Shown piece by piece: positions 55,127-63,676 of a stretch of DNA of 64,000 nucleotides. Both the position numbers and the translations under genes were made by a program. The notes beneath the pieces are model-generated. The model made no database searches. It was not told where the DNA came from and saw only the letters and a list, made by a program, of their open reading frames with translations. Positions within the stretch are counted from its first letter, which is position 1. The number at the start of each line of letters is the position of its first letter. Origin of the DNA: JAPPFW01 sp965200835 (GTDB lineage Bacteria; Actinomycetota; Acidimicrobiia; Spongiisociales; Spongiisociaceae); contig OZ241390.1 in the NCBI GenBank assembly GCA_965200835.1, positions 2,046,001-2,110,000 on the forward strand. The letters run 5' to 3'.

Positions 55127-56377
55127 GTGCAAGTCCAGGTCTCTCACACATCTACGGGCATGGCGGTGGTCACCGAGTCGGTTCCGGGGGTTCGGTCGGT
55201 GGCGATCGGCTGCTGGGTGGACACCGGTAGCCGCGATGAGCGTCCCAAAGAGGCTGGAGCCGCTCACTTCTTGGAGCACCTCCTGTTCAAGGGCTCCGAC
55301 CGGCTGTCGGCTCGGGAGATCTCCGAGACGTTCGACGCCATCGGGGCTCAGAGCAATGCCTTTACTTCCAAGGAGTACACCTGCTTCTGGGTCCGATTGC
55401 TCGACACGGAGCTCGCCACCGGCCTCGAGCTACTGGCCGAGATGCTCCAGCGCCCTGCCTTCCGGCCCGATGAGATTGACTCGGAACGGCGGGTGGTGTT
55501 CGAAGAGATCAACATGAACGAGGACGACCCGTCGGATGTGGCCATGGAGACCTTCGTGCGGACGACGTTTGCCGGCCATCCTCTCGGCCTTCCCGTGCTC
55601 GGCACGCGCGACTCTATCGGGGCGATGACCCGGAGCGACCTCGAGGGCTACTGGCGGCGGCGCTACGGGGCAGGAACCGTGGCGATAACCATGGCCGGGA
55701 ATGTCGAGCATGATCAGGTGGTCGAGCTGGTGGAGCAACTGTTCGGTTCCTGGGAAACCGGTGACTGCAGCCACCACCTGAGCTCACCGGAGATCGAGTC
55801 GAGGGTCGAGGTGGTGGGGAGGGACACCGAGCAGATCCATCTGGTATTCGGTGGGGAGACCATCCGCCGGACTGACGACAGCCGTCTGGTCGATGGGGTG
55901 ATGCATCACATCCTCGGGGGCGGGATGTCGTCCCGCCTGTTCCAGAAGATACGTGAGGAGCGCGGTCTGGCCTACGCGGTCCATAGCTTCTCGATGCGTT
56001 TCGCGGAAACCGGCGCCTGGGGCGTCTACGTAGGCACGACTCCGGCAACGGCTCATGCGGTGATGGAGATTCTGACCGACGAGATCGGAGGTCTCATGTC
56101 AGGCGGTGTGACGGACAAGGAACTCGACCGGGCCAAGGGCCACATGCGCGGGGCGTTGGCGCTGTCGATGGAGGACACCAATACGCGCATGATCCGCCTC
56201 GGGCGAAACCATCTCTTCGGTCTTCCCTATCTATCGCTCGACGAGCGGCTAGCCCGCATGGAGGGTATAACCCTGGCCGAAGTGGCCGACAATGCTGCTC
56301 GTACTCTCCGGGGGCCAAGGGTGATCGGGGCGGTCGGCCCGCTCGAGAGCCACGAGTTCGAGGGCTACCTGCCATGA
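55127..56377 (+). CDS. M16-family zinc metallopeptidase (processing-protease type)
   Basis: A 416-residue protein from GTG 55127. The inverted zinc motif H-x-x-E-H lies in AHFLEHLLFKG, with the distal Glu in VVFEEINMNEDDP. The second half contains GGGMSSRLFQKIREERGLAYAV, the R/Y pair of the family. Bacterial relatives (PepR/YmxG) degrade or process peptides, substrate unknown. It overlaps dapB by four bases (ATGA), a pairing seen in other actinobacteria. Upstream is the inverted repeat at 54941. Confidence 0.92.
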   Translation: MQVQVSHTSTGMAVVTESVPGVRSVAIGCWVDTGSRDERPKEAGAAHFLEHLLFKGSDRLSAREISETFDAIGAQSNAFTSKEYTCFWVRLLDTELATGLELLAEMLQRPAFRPDEIDSERRVVFEEINMNEDDPSDVAMETFVRTTFAGHPLGLPVLGTRDSIGAMTRSDLEGYWRRRYGAGTVAITMAGNVEHDQVVELVEQLFGSWETGDCSHHLSSPEIESRVEVVGRDTEQIHLVFGGETIRRTDDSRLVDGVMHHILGGGMSSRLFQKIREERGLAYAVHSFSMRFAETGAWGVYVGTTPATAHAVMEILTDEIGGLMSGGVTDKELDRAKGHMRGALALSMEDTNTRMIRLGRNHLFGLPYLSLDERLARMEGITLAEVADNAARTLRGPRVIGAVGPLESHEFEGYLP

Positions 56378-57144
56378 TCTCGGTGGGCATTTCCGGTGCA
56401 CCGGGCAGGATGGGGCGGCTGTCCCTGGCCGCAATCGACTCGCTGGACGACATGGAAGTCGGCGGTCTCTACGCACCTGGCCACAGTGGCGAGGACCTGT
56501 CGGGCTACGAATGCTCGGGCGATCCCGGGGCTCTGCGCGGATGCGACGTGATCCTCGAGTTCACCAATCCGAGCGTTGCCCCGTCCAACGTGAGCCGCTG
56601 GAAGCGATTCGACGCCCATGTGGTAGTCGGCACCTCCGGCTACGACGCCGCCCGGGTGGCCGCCCTCGAGAAGGAATGGGCGGACAGTGAACTGCGCTGC
56701 CTGGTAGTACCGAATTTCTCGGTGGGTGCGGTGCTGATGATGCGGTTCGCCGAGCTGGCGGCACCTCACTTTGCCTCCGCCGAGATCGTCGAACAGCACC
56801 ACGATGACAAGCCCGACGCCCCGTCCGGTACTTCTCTCAATACGGCCGCCCGGATGGGCGCCGCCCGGCGCCAGGCCGGGGTGGTCGCGCACGGCCGGGG
56901 GAGTGAGCTGGTCGAAGGCGCGCTGGGTGCCGATGTCGAGGGCGTCGCCATCCACTCGGTTCGTGCCCACGGGTTCGTTGCCCACCAAGAGGTGATCCTG
57001 GGCGGGACCGGCGAATACCTGACGATCCGCCACGACACCACCGACTACGTGGCCTTCACTCCCGGCATCATCGTGGCTCTGAGAACGGTGGCGTCGCTCG
57101 AAGCGCCAGTCACTGTCGGTCTCGAGTCGATTCTCGGTCTCTGA
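56374..57144 (+). CDS. dapB: 4-hydroxy-tetrahydrodipicolinate reductase
   Basis: A 256-residue lysine/diaminopimelate enzyme. The NAD(P)-binding loop is VGISGAPGRMGRLSL and the substrate region is EQHHDDKPDAPSGTSLNTA with the catalytic His pair and Lys. It ends in GLESILGL. ATG 56374 overlaps the M16 peptidase stop. Length fits the family. Confidence 0.95.
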   Translation: MISVGISGAPGRMGRLSLAAIDSLDDMEVGGLYAPGHSGEDLSGYECSGDPGALRGCDVILEFTNPSVAPSNVSRWKRFDAHVVVGTSGYDAARVAALEKEWADSELRCLVVPNFSVGAVLMMRFAELAAPHFASAEIVEQHHDDKPDAPSGTSLNTAARMGAARRQAGVVAHGRGSELVEGALGADVEGVAIHSVRAHGFVAHQEVILGGTGEYLTIRHDTTDYVAFTPGIIVALRTVASLEAPVTVGLESILGL

Positions 57145-57218
57145 CCGGTCGGCCGGGGCGGCCAGGGTTTCACTGCGACTCAACGCGAGCAGGGGTTGGC
57201 GCGCCTTCTAGTGGTCGA

Positions 57219-57550
57219 TCAAGGACTATCTTCGGTGACGGGCCAGGAAGCCACCAGAGGATGGTCCTCCTCCAAGCTTCCGGCACGGGCTGCACCCCTG
57301 GGGGATCCGAGGCCGGTTAATTCTAAGAACTCGGCGTTGGCCGCCAGGAAGGGTGACATGTCGTCCGGCAGGAAGTCCTCCGGGTAGATCGCCTCCACCG
57401 GACAGGCAGGCTCGCAAGCGCCGCAATCGATACACTCGTCCGGCTGGATATACAGCATCCTTCCGCCCGTGTAGATCAATCCACCGGACACTCCGAAATG
57501 CAGGAGGCATCCTTCACGTCGATGCAAGGGGAACCGATTACGTAAGCCAT
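57219..57550 (-). pseudogene. fdxA: FdxA-type 7Fe ferredoxin, frameshifted at a cluster cysteine
   Basis: ATG 57550 opens MAYVIGSPCIDVKDASC and reaches SECPVD, then TGA. One base is missing from the expected Cys codon (TGATCTAC in place of TG-Y-ATCTAC), so the rest is read in another frame: IYTGGRMLYIQPDECIDCG, then ACPVEAIYPED and the FdxA tail GLGSPRGAA. This family carries [3Fe-4S] and [4Fe-4S] clusters and transfers electrons at low potential. All other cluster Cys are intact. Re-initiation at ATG downstream would make only the second half. Confidence 0.8.
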
Positions 57551-57584
57551 CCGGGTCCGGTCATCCAGTGGTGAAAGGGCCCGG

Positions 57585-58000
57585 TCAGCTTCGATATCCG
57601 GGGCAACGGTCGTACACCCGTTCCAACATCCCGTTGTTCAGGTATTCGGGAGTGGCGTCGATCGAGAGAGGTGCGGGCACCTGGCCGGGATATCCGATCA
57701 GCTCCCGAACTTCTGGGCTCAGGTAGTAGGCGCCCACCGCAGCGGTACTCAACAGAGCGAAGTCATCCGGACGGTCGGAGTAGAGGTGACGGCTGAAGCT
57801 CTCGGACGGGTGGTGGCTGGCTTCGTCCAGCAACTCGACTAGCGGGCGGCCAGGCTGGGAACCGCCTGCAGGGTCCGATCGAGCAGGTCCCCGCCGATCC
57901 CGACCGACGAGGCGGCAGGTTTGCCCGCGCCCTCCGCGATCAGGACATCGGCCAGCGATTCGAACACCGCCCGCCGCTGGGTGGTGAGCGACCCGGTCAC
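57585..58000 (-). pseudogene. Small partner of the GMC oxidoreductase (gluconate dehydrogenase subunit 3-like), frameshifted
   Basis: GTG 58000 overlaps the GMC stop (GTGA) and reads TGSLTTQRRAVFESLADVL to PSLAAR, where TAG appears. In the next frame the protein continues LVELLDEASHHPSESFSRH, FALLSTAAVGAYYLSPEVRE and MLERVYDRCPGY to 57585. Adding one C after CGC restores the reading as R-L-V-E-L-L. The layout, a small helical protein coupled to a GMC enzyme, resembles the gluconate 2-dehydrogenase subunit 3-like family. It probably escorted or assembled the large subunit. Confidence 0.7.
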
Positions 58001-59625
58001 TCCCCAACTCCCGGACGCCCGCGCTGGCTGATCATCCGATCCACTACCCGCCCCGCATTGGCCATGATGGTGGCGGTCGGATTGGCGCTGCCACCGGTCA
58101 CGAAGACCCCACCATCGATCACGTAGAGATTGTCCACGTCATGGGTCCGGCACCAGGGATCCACCACCGAGGAGTTGGGGTCTTCCCCCATGCGAGTGGT
58201 GCCGAGTACGTGACCGATCCCGGTCGGCCAGATGTCACTCACCATCGTCTCGATCGCCCCGGCCGCCCGAGCTGCCTCCACGGCCCGTTCGGTGTTGAAC
58301 TCCAGCATGCGGTCAGTATTCTCCGACACCTGGTACTCGATGCGGGCCGCCGGGAGCCCGAAGTCATCGGTGATCTCCGGGTCCAGCACCACCCGGTTGC
58401 GTTCCTCCGGGAGGTCCTCCGCCTGGATACCCCAGGTGAAGGAGCGGCCGAATACCGTATCGACCGCCCGGTGGAAGTCGGTTCCCCAGAGCTGGTCGAA
58501 ACCATTTCCCCGGTGGGCTGCTTGATACTCGCTGACCGCGAACATCGGGCCTCCATGAGGCATCGCCATCCAATTGGTTCCCCGCACGAAGTCATGCTCG
58601 GGGCGGGTTTCAGCGAACTCCAGGGAGTAGATCGCTTGCCCCCAGGGTCCCTGCCAGCCATCGAGCAGCCGGTCGGTGACGGCTACTACGGTTCGATAGG
58701 GATGCTGCATCAGCCGCCGCCCCACCAGTCCCGACGAGTTGGCCAGCCCGTCGGGAAACAGGGGAGAGGTGGACATCAGGAGCAGCCGGGCGCTGCCGAC
58801 CGCGTTGGCGGCCAGCATCACGACCTCCGCTCTCTGCAACCTCTCCTTCCCGTCCCGGTCGAGGTAGATGGCTCCGATCGCTCGCCCGCTACGGTCGATG
58901 GGTATCTCGCGCGCCCGAGCACCGGTCACCAGCGTGGCACCATGGTGGATCGCGCGAGGCCAGTGGGTCAGCGCGGGGGTGGCCTTGGCGTTCTCCGGGC
59001 ATCCGATCATGCAGGTCCCCCGCCGCTGGCAGGCCTGCAATCCACCGTGCTGGCGTGCGGCTATGGCGTTGGTGCCCGGCCACCAGTGCCATCCCAGCCG
59101 GTCCATCCCGCCGGCAGCTGCCATCCCGACCTTTCCGATCGGGATCGGCGGGTTGGGGAAGCTGTCCATCTCCGGCAACGCCGGATCACCGGCCAGCCCA
59201 GAGACGGACATCTCACGGCTTACCCTCCGGTATTGATCAGCCAGGTCGAACCAGGTGATGGGCCAATCATCCCCCACCCCGTCCAGGGTGCGGGTCCGGA
59301 AGTCGGAGGGGAGCAGGAAGTTCCACATGGCGGCCCACTGCACCAAGCCTCCACCCACTCCGTTGAACATCACCGGCCGCACGTCGGGATCATCCCCGGT
59401 CAGCGGGTAGTCATGGGGCGCGCGGCGGGCGTTTGGGTCGGGATTCCACCGCTCGATCCATCCGAGCTCGGCCTCAGGCTGAGCACTCAGGTAATCTGCG
59501 GTCTCCACCCAATCGCCCTGCTCGAGGCACACCACGTCGACCCCGGCCGCACTGAGTCGCGAGGCGGCTACCGATCCCGAAGCTCCGGCGCCGACAATCA
59601 GGACCTCAGCAGTGTCCCTGGTCAT
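57997..59625 (-). CDS. GMC-family FAD oxidoreductase
   Basis: A 542-residue flavoprotein. The dinucleotide-binding motif is EVLIVGAGASGSVAASRLS, followed by MFNGVGGGLVQWAAMWNF, a Cys-containing CQRRGTCMIGCPENAKA that is typical of the dehydrogenase branch, and the C-terminal GIGHVLGTTRMGEDPNSSVVD, then NPTATIMANAGR. It probably oxidises an alcohol or sugar; the substrate is unknown. It is divergent from the XRE-cupin regulator and coupled to the broken small partner downstream. Confidence 0.9.
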   Translation of the reverse strand: MTRDTAEVLIVGAGASGSVAASRLSAAGVDVVCLEQGDWVETADYLSAQPEAELGWIERWNPDPNARRAPHDYPLTGDDPDVRPVMFNGVGGGLVQWAAMWNFLLPSDFRTRTLDGVGDDWPITWFDLADQYRRVSREMSVSGLAGDPALPEMDSFPNPPIPIGKVGMAAAGGMDRLGWHWWPGTNAIAARQHGGLQACQRRGTCMIGCPENAKATPALTHWPRAIHHGATLVTGARAREIPIDRSGRAIGAIYLDRDGKERLQRAEVVMLAANAVGSARLLLMSTSPLFPDGLANSSGLVGRRLMQHPYRTVVAVTDRLLDGWQGPWGQAIYSLEFAETRPEHDFVRGTNWMAMPHGGPMFAVSEYQAAHRGNGFDQLWGTDFHRAVDTVFGRSFTWGIQAEDLPEERNRVVLDPEITDDFGLPAARIEYQVSENTDRMLEFNTERAVEAARAAGAIETMVSDIWPTGIGHVLGTTRMGEDPNSSVVDPWCRTHDVDNLYVIDGGVFVTGGSANPTATIMANAGRVVDRMISQRGRPGVGE

Positions 59626-59654
59626 CTGACGGACGACCCGGCGGACGCGATGTG

Positions 59655-59679
59655 CAACATGTTGAAGTATTATAGTTCA
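59655..59679. promoter_or_regulatory. Overlapping palindromes between the GMC and XRE-cupin genes (candidate operator)
   Basis: A perfect palindrome CAACATGTTG (59655-59664) abuts a 17-base near-palindrome with ends TGAA and TTCA (59663-59679; mismatches at positions 5, 9 and 13). They lie 30-54 bases before the GMC start on one side and 71-95 bases before the regulator on the other. AT-rich TATTATAG in the centre may serve as a -10. The adjacent XRE-cupin protein is the obvious candidate to bind. Confidence 0.55.
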
Positions 59680-59749
59680 GTGAAGGGACCCAAACTTGAG
59701 CTTCTATGCACACGCCTTGGACAACTCAGACCGGCAGGAGTACCCGCCT

Positions 59750-60346
59750 GTGACCCGATCGACGGAGGACGAGCGGCCTCTGCTGACCCTTCAGGAGGTG
59801 GGGCGCGAGATTCGCCGGTTACGCAAGCTTCATGAGCTGACCCTGGAACGGCTGGCCGCCAGGGCGCGCGTGAGCTCCGGCCTGCTGTCCCAGATCGAGC
59901 GAGGCCGCGGCAACCCTTCCTTCAACACCCTCGTACAGGTGGCCCATGCACTCGATACCCCGATCGCCCGGTTGCTGGCCGGGGAGCAGCGGGTGTCACC
60001 GGTAGTCCGCAAGCAGGATCGGCGGCGGCTCGACCTTCCGGCCGCCGAAGGTGCTTCTCAGCCGGTGGTGGCGGAGCTGCTCAACCTCCGGGCCGACAGC
60101 CGGCTGGAGGTCATCCAGATCGAGGCCCCGCCCGGCTACACGACTCAGGATACGCCCTACTCGCACGAGGGGGAGGAGCTGGGTGTAGTCCTCGCGGGTA
60201 CCCATGCGGTAACGGTCGGGGGCAAGCAATATGTCCTCGAGGCTGGCGACTCCATTTCCTACCGCTCAGAGATCCCCCACTGGTACGAGAACGTGGGCGA
60301 CGTCACCTCGGTGTCCCTCTGGGTAGTGACACCGCCGAGCTTCTGA
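59750..60346 (+). CDS. XRE-family regulator with C-terminal cupin domain
   Basis: A 198-residue protein. GTG 59750 has GGAG nine bases upstream and is preferred over TTG 59696. Residues 14-70 are an HTH (VGREIRRLRKLHELTLERLAAR, SSGLLSQIERGRGNPSF). Residues about 115-196 are a cupin (YSHEGEELGVVLAGTHAVT, SYRSEIPHWYENVGD). Such regulators sense small metabolites, often for amine or osmolyte catabolism. It likely controls the divergent GMC gene and the oxidoreductase-CoA transferase genes downstream. Confidence 0.88.
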   Translation: MTRSTEDERPLLTLQEVGREIRRLRKLHELTLERLAARARVSSGLLSQIERGRGNPSFNTLVQVAHALDTPIARLLAGEQRVSPVVRKQDRRRLDLPAAEGASQPVVAELLNLRADSRLEVIQIEAPPGYTTQDTPYSHEGEELGVVLAGTHAVTVGGKQYVLEAGDSISYRSEIPHWYENVGDVTSVSLWVVTPPSF

Positions 60347-60359
60347 TGGTTAGGCGCCA

Positions 60360-61716
60360 GTGAACCGGGCGGACCGATCGGTGGGGGATGCCACCATCGT
60401 CGCCCAGACGGACGTGGTAGTGGTGGGAGGAGGTCCGGCCGGGCTGGCGGCGGCCGTGTCGGCAGCTCGCAATGGCGCGTCAGTGGTCCTGATCGAGCGG
60501 TACGCCTACCTCGGCGGGATGGCCGCCGGAGGGATGGTACTGGTCCTCGACGACTTCGTGGACGAGCACGAGATCACCGTGCGCGGGATCGCCCAGGAGA
60601 TGGTGGATCGTCTCGAGTCGATCGGTCTGGCGGTCTACCCGCCGCCGGCCGATCGGGTCCGCGGCGAGACCTTCTGGCGGCGCTGGGCCCGCTGGGGAGT
60701 GTTCGACTTCTACCAGTCGGGGCGGATCAAGCCGATCGTCTATGCGGTCTCTTTCGACCCGGACGGCTGGAAGCGGGTCGCCAACGATCTGATCGAGGAG
60801 CAGCGGATCGACCTGCGCCTGCACTCCTGGTACTCCCGGCCGATCATGGAAGGTCGGACCATCAAGGGTGTGATATGCGAGACCAAGACCGGCCGGCAAG
60901 CGGTCCTGGGCGACGTAGTGATCGATGCGACCGGAGACGCCGATGTGGTGGCGTCGGCCGGAGCTCCCTTCGTGCAAGGCTCCTACATGGTCACCACCGT
61001 GTTCCGTCTGGGGAACGTGGACACCGACACCGCCGATCGTTTCGAGCGCGAGCAACCGTACGAATGCCACCAGGTGAACCGGGCCGCCCGGAGAATCCTG
61101 GGAGGTTCATGGGCTATGTGGTGGCTGAAGAACCCGCTGCCGGGAGTGGTGTGGTGCAACTGCCCGCACATGAGGGGCTACGACGGCATCAGTCGTGGAG
61201 GATCTGACCATGGCCGACCGCCGGGGACGCAAGCGGATAGCCGAGTTGGTGGAGTTCGTCCGGGGCAACTATCCCGGCTTCGAGCAGGCAGTGGTCATCG
61301 ACGTGGCACCCCAGATCGGTGTGCGCCAGACCCGTCTCCTGGAGGGGGAATATGTGGTGACCAGGGAGGACGTGACCGAGCGGGTCCACTTTGCCGACAG
61401 CGTGGCGAGGGGTCGTGGCTACTACACGCCCTACCGGGCGATGGTTCCCAAGCAGGTGGAGCAGCTGCTGGTCCCGGGGAGGCACTACTCGGCCACTCCT
61501 GAGGCGCAGCGGATGTCACGGGAGATCCCGCCCTGCATGTCGATGGGCGAAGCTGCCGGCGTAGCGGCGGTCCAGTCGCTGGACCGTGGGGTGGCGGTGC
61601 GGGAGGTGGATGTAGCCGCCGTCCAGTCCCGACTGCGGGCGCAGGGCGCTGACCCTGGGGACATCCCTTCCTCCAGAGCTCGCCCAGCGGGCGGGCACGC
61701 GGTCGTGGCCGGATGA
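60360..61716 (+). pseudogene. FAD-dependent oxidoreductase, frameshifted near 61190
   Basis: GTG 60360 opens a frame with DVVVVGGGPAGLAAAVSAAR, GGMAAGGMVLVLDDF and VVIDATGDADVVASAG, the pattern of FAD-dependent proteins such as the FAD-oxidoreductase/DUF family with UraA-like neighbours. After GYDGIS the frame is lost by one extra C. The next frame reads VEDLTMADRRGRKR, GVRQTRLLEGEYVVTREDV, and CMSMGEAAGVAAVQSLD, completing the FAD domain to 61716. About 450 residues would result. The 3' end overlaps the CoA transferase by four bases. The substrate is unknown. Confidence 0.75.
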
Positions 61717-62951
61717 GTTCCTCCGCAGCTGCACGGAACGCGCTCGGGTCACCGGTGAAGGACTCCCAGGATCCGCCCGTCCCCCAGCCGCTGGCGGGGA
61801 TCCGGGTGCTCGACTTCACCCAGATCCTGATGGGCCCGGTCGCCACCCAGCTGATGGGCGATCACGGGGCGGATGTGCTAAAGATCGAGCGGCCCGGAAG
61901 TGGAGATCTGTTCCGGCACGCGGTCGTGGATCGGGAAGGTACCGAACACCCGGCCTTTGCCGGCCTCAACCGCAAAAAGCGGAGCGTGGCGCTCGATCTC
62001 CGGTCCGAGGCAGGACGAGACCTGGTCCACGACTTGGTGAAGACCGCCGATGTGGTGGTGAACAACTTCCGCCCCGGAATCATGAAACGCCTCGGTCTCG
62101 GCTACCGGAGACTTGACTCTCTGAATCCCCGCATCATTTATGCCCAGGGGACGGGTTTCGGTTCCCATGGTGAGTACGCTCGCAAGGGAGGCCAGGACAT
62201 TCTCGCCCAGGCCCTCACCGGTACCATGGCCCGCAAGGCGGATCCTTCCCATCCGACCTCCATCTACCCCCTCTCGCTGGCCGACTACACAGCCGGGATG
62301 AACCTGGTCCAGGGAATCCTGCTCGCCCTGCTCCATCGGGATCGGACCGGTGAGGGCCAGATGGTGGAGGTGTCACTGTACGACTCACTCCTGGGGGTCC
62401 AGACCATGGAGGCGGCGGTCTGGATGATGCGGGAGGAGGAACTCAACTGGGCAACCATGCCGTTGGTGGGCACCTTCCGAGCCGCGGATGGTGAAGTGGT
62501 GCTGGTAGGAGCCTTCCGGCTCAACCCGCTGCGTGACATCTGCGCCGCGCTCGACCTGGAGGACCTTTCGGCACGGCCTGAGTACGCCGACATGGCGGAG
62601 CAGGCCAGGAACCGGACCAGCCTGCACGCCCTGCTCGCCAAGGCCATCCTCCGGTTTGAGGTGACCGAGGTCATCGCTCGATTCGAGGAGCAGGACCTGC
62701 TGTGCGCGCCTGTGAGGAGTTTGGGTGAGGCGCTCCGGGACCCCCATAGCCGCTCCATGATCGTCGAGTTGGAGCGATCGGGACTGTCACCGCTGCGGGC
62801 CCTGGCCTCCCCAGTCCACCTTTCGGCCACTCCGGCCGCGGTCCGTCGACCCCCGCCGAGGTTGGGAGAGGGCGGCTATGACGCCCTCATCGAGTACGGA
62901 ATCGATCGGTCCCGGATCCGAGCCCTGCAGGAAACGGGCGTCCTGTCGTGA
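61713..62951 (+). CDS. CaiB/BaiF-family (class III) CoA transferase
   Basis: A 412-residue protein. Family motifs are GIRVLDFTQILMGPVATQLMGDHGADVLKIE-type start (RVLDFTQILMGPVATQ), FAGLNRKKRSVALDL, VVVNNFRPGIMKRLGLGY and the Gly-rich GEGQMVEVSLYDS. A catalytic Asp is expected near residue 169 in the family. It moves CoA between carboxylic acids. It is translationally coupled to the enoyl-CoA hydratase (GTGA) and follows a broken FAD oxidoreductase. Likely role: catabolism of an organic acid. Confidence 0.93.
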   Translation: MSSSAAARNALGSPVKDSQDPPVPQPLAGIRVLDFTQILMGPVATQLMGDHGADVLKIERPGSGDLFRHAVVDREGTEHPAFAGLNRKKRSVALDLRSEAGRDLVHDLVKTADVVVNNFRPGIMKRLGLGYRRLDSLNPRIIYAQGTGFGSHGEYARKGGQDILAQALTGTMARKADPSHPTSIYPLSLADYTAGMNLVQGILLALLHRDRTGEGQMVEVSLYDSLLGVQTMEAAVWMMREEELNWATMPLVGTFRAADGEVVLVGAFRLNPLRDICAALDLEDLSARPEYADMAEQARNRTSLHALLAKAILRFEVTEVIARFEEQDLLCAPVRSLGEALRDPHSRSMIVELERSGLSPLRALASPVHLSATPAAVRRPPPRLGEGGYDALIEYGIDRSRIRALQETGVLS

Positions 62952-63676
62952 GCATCGACCTGCGGGTCGAGGACCATGTGGCTTGGGTGGTGATCAACCG
63001 GCCTGAGCGTCTCAATGCGATCGACGAGCAGCACCAGCGGGAGCTACTGCGGGTGTGGAAGAACCTCGAAGTGGACCGGTCGGTGAGGGTGGTGGTCCTG
63101 ACCGGCGCCGGTGACCGGGCCTTCTGTGCCGGTGACGACATGCGCAGCACCGAAGGCAAGACCGACCTGGCCTACTGGCTGGATGCCCGTCCGGACGGCT
63201 TCGGGCACCTCGTGCTGAGGGACACCCTCGACGTTCCGATCCTCGCCCGAGTCAACGGCTACGCCTTAGGCGGCGGTCTGGAGCTGGTGGTGGGCTGTGA
63301 CCTGGCCGTTGCCTCCGAGCAGGCCCAACTCGGGTTCGTGGAGCCGCGCCTCGGGCGCCTACCACTCGACGGCGGGATCGTCTCCCTGGCCCGGCACCTC
63401 CCGTACAAGTGGGCCATGGAGGTGCTCCTCACTGGAAGGCGCTTCACCGCGCATGAGGCCCGGGATCTGGGGCTGGTCAACGAAGTGGTTCCCCACGATC
63501 AGCTCGATGCGGCCGTCGAGCGATGGCTGGACGAGCTGCTGGCCTGCGCACCTCTTTCCCTCCGAGCCATCAAGCACATCGTGCGGCGTACGGCTCATAT
63601 GACCGCGCGCGATGCCCGGATGGCCAACCTGAGCCCGCTGATCCGGGTGCTGGAGTCGGAAGACGGACAGGAAGGC
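62948..63676 (+). CDS. Enoyl-CoA hydratase/isomerase, lacking its own stop codon
   Basis: A crotonase-family protein starting at GTG 62948: VVINRPERLNAID, the oxyanion-hole FCAGDDMRST and NGYALGGGLELVVGCDLAVA, then GLVNEVVPHDQLD. Homologues end about 15 residues after S-E-D-x-x-E-G with an E-K-R-x-P-x-W tail. Here, after ESEDGQEG, the frame does not stop but enters ATG 63677 of the lipoprotein in the same frame. So the C-terminus appears deleted and the protein is fused or terminates only by re-initiation. The open frame runs to the window end. Confidence 0.8.

Noticed and set aside
57219..57550. UGA in fdxA as a possible selenocysteine
   Set aside because: The protein downstream continues only in a different frame, so a missing base explains it and UGA decoding would not.
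58141..59835. 564-codon plus-strand frame opposite the GMC oxidoreductase
   Set aside because: It lies antisense to a gene with all GMC motifs, has low-complexity Pro/Arg/Gly composition and no recognisable domain.
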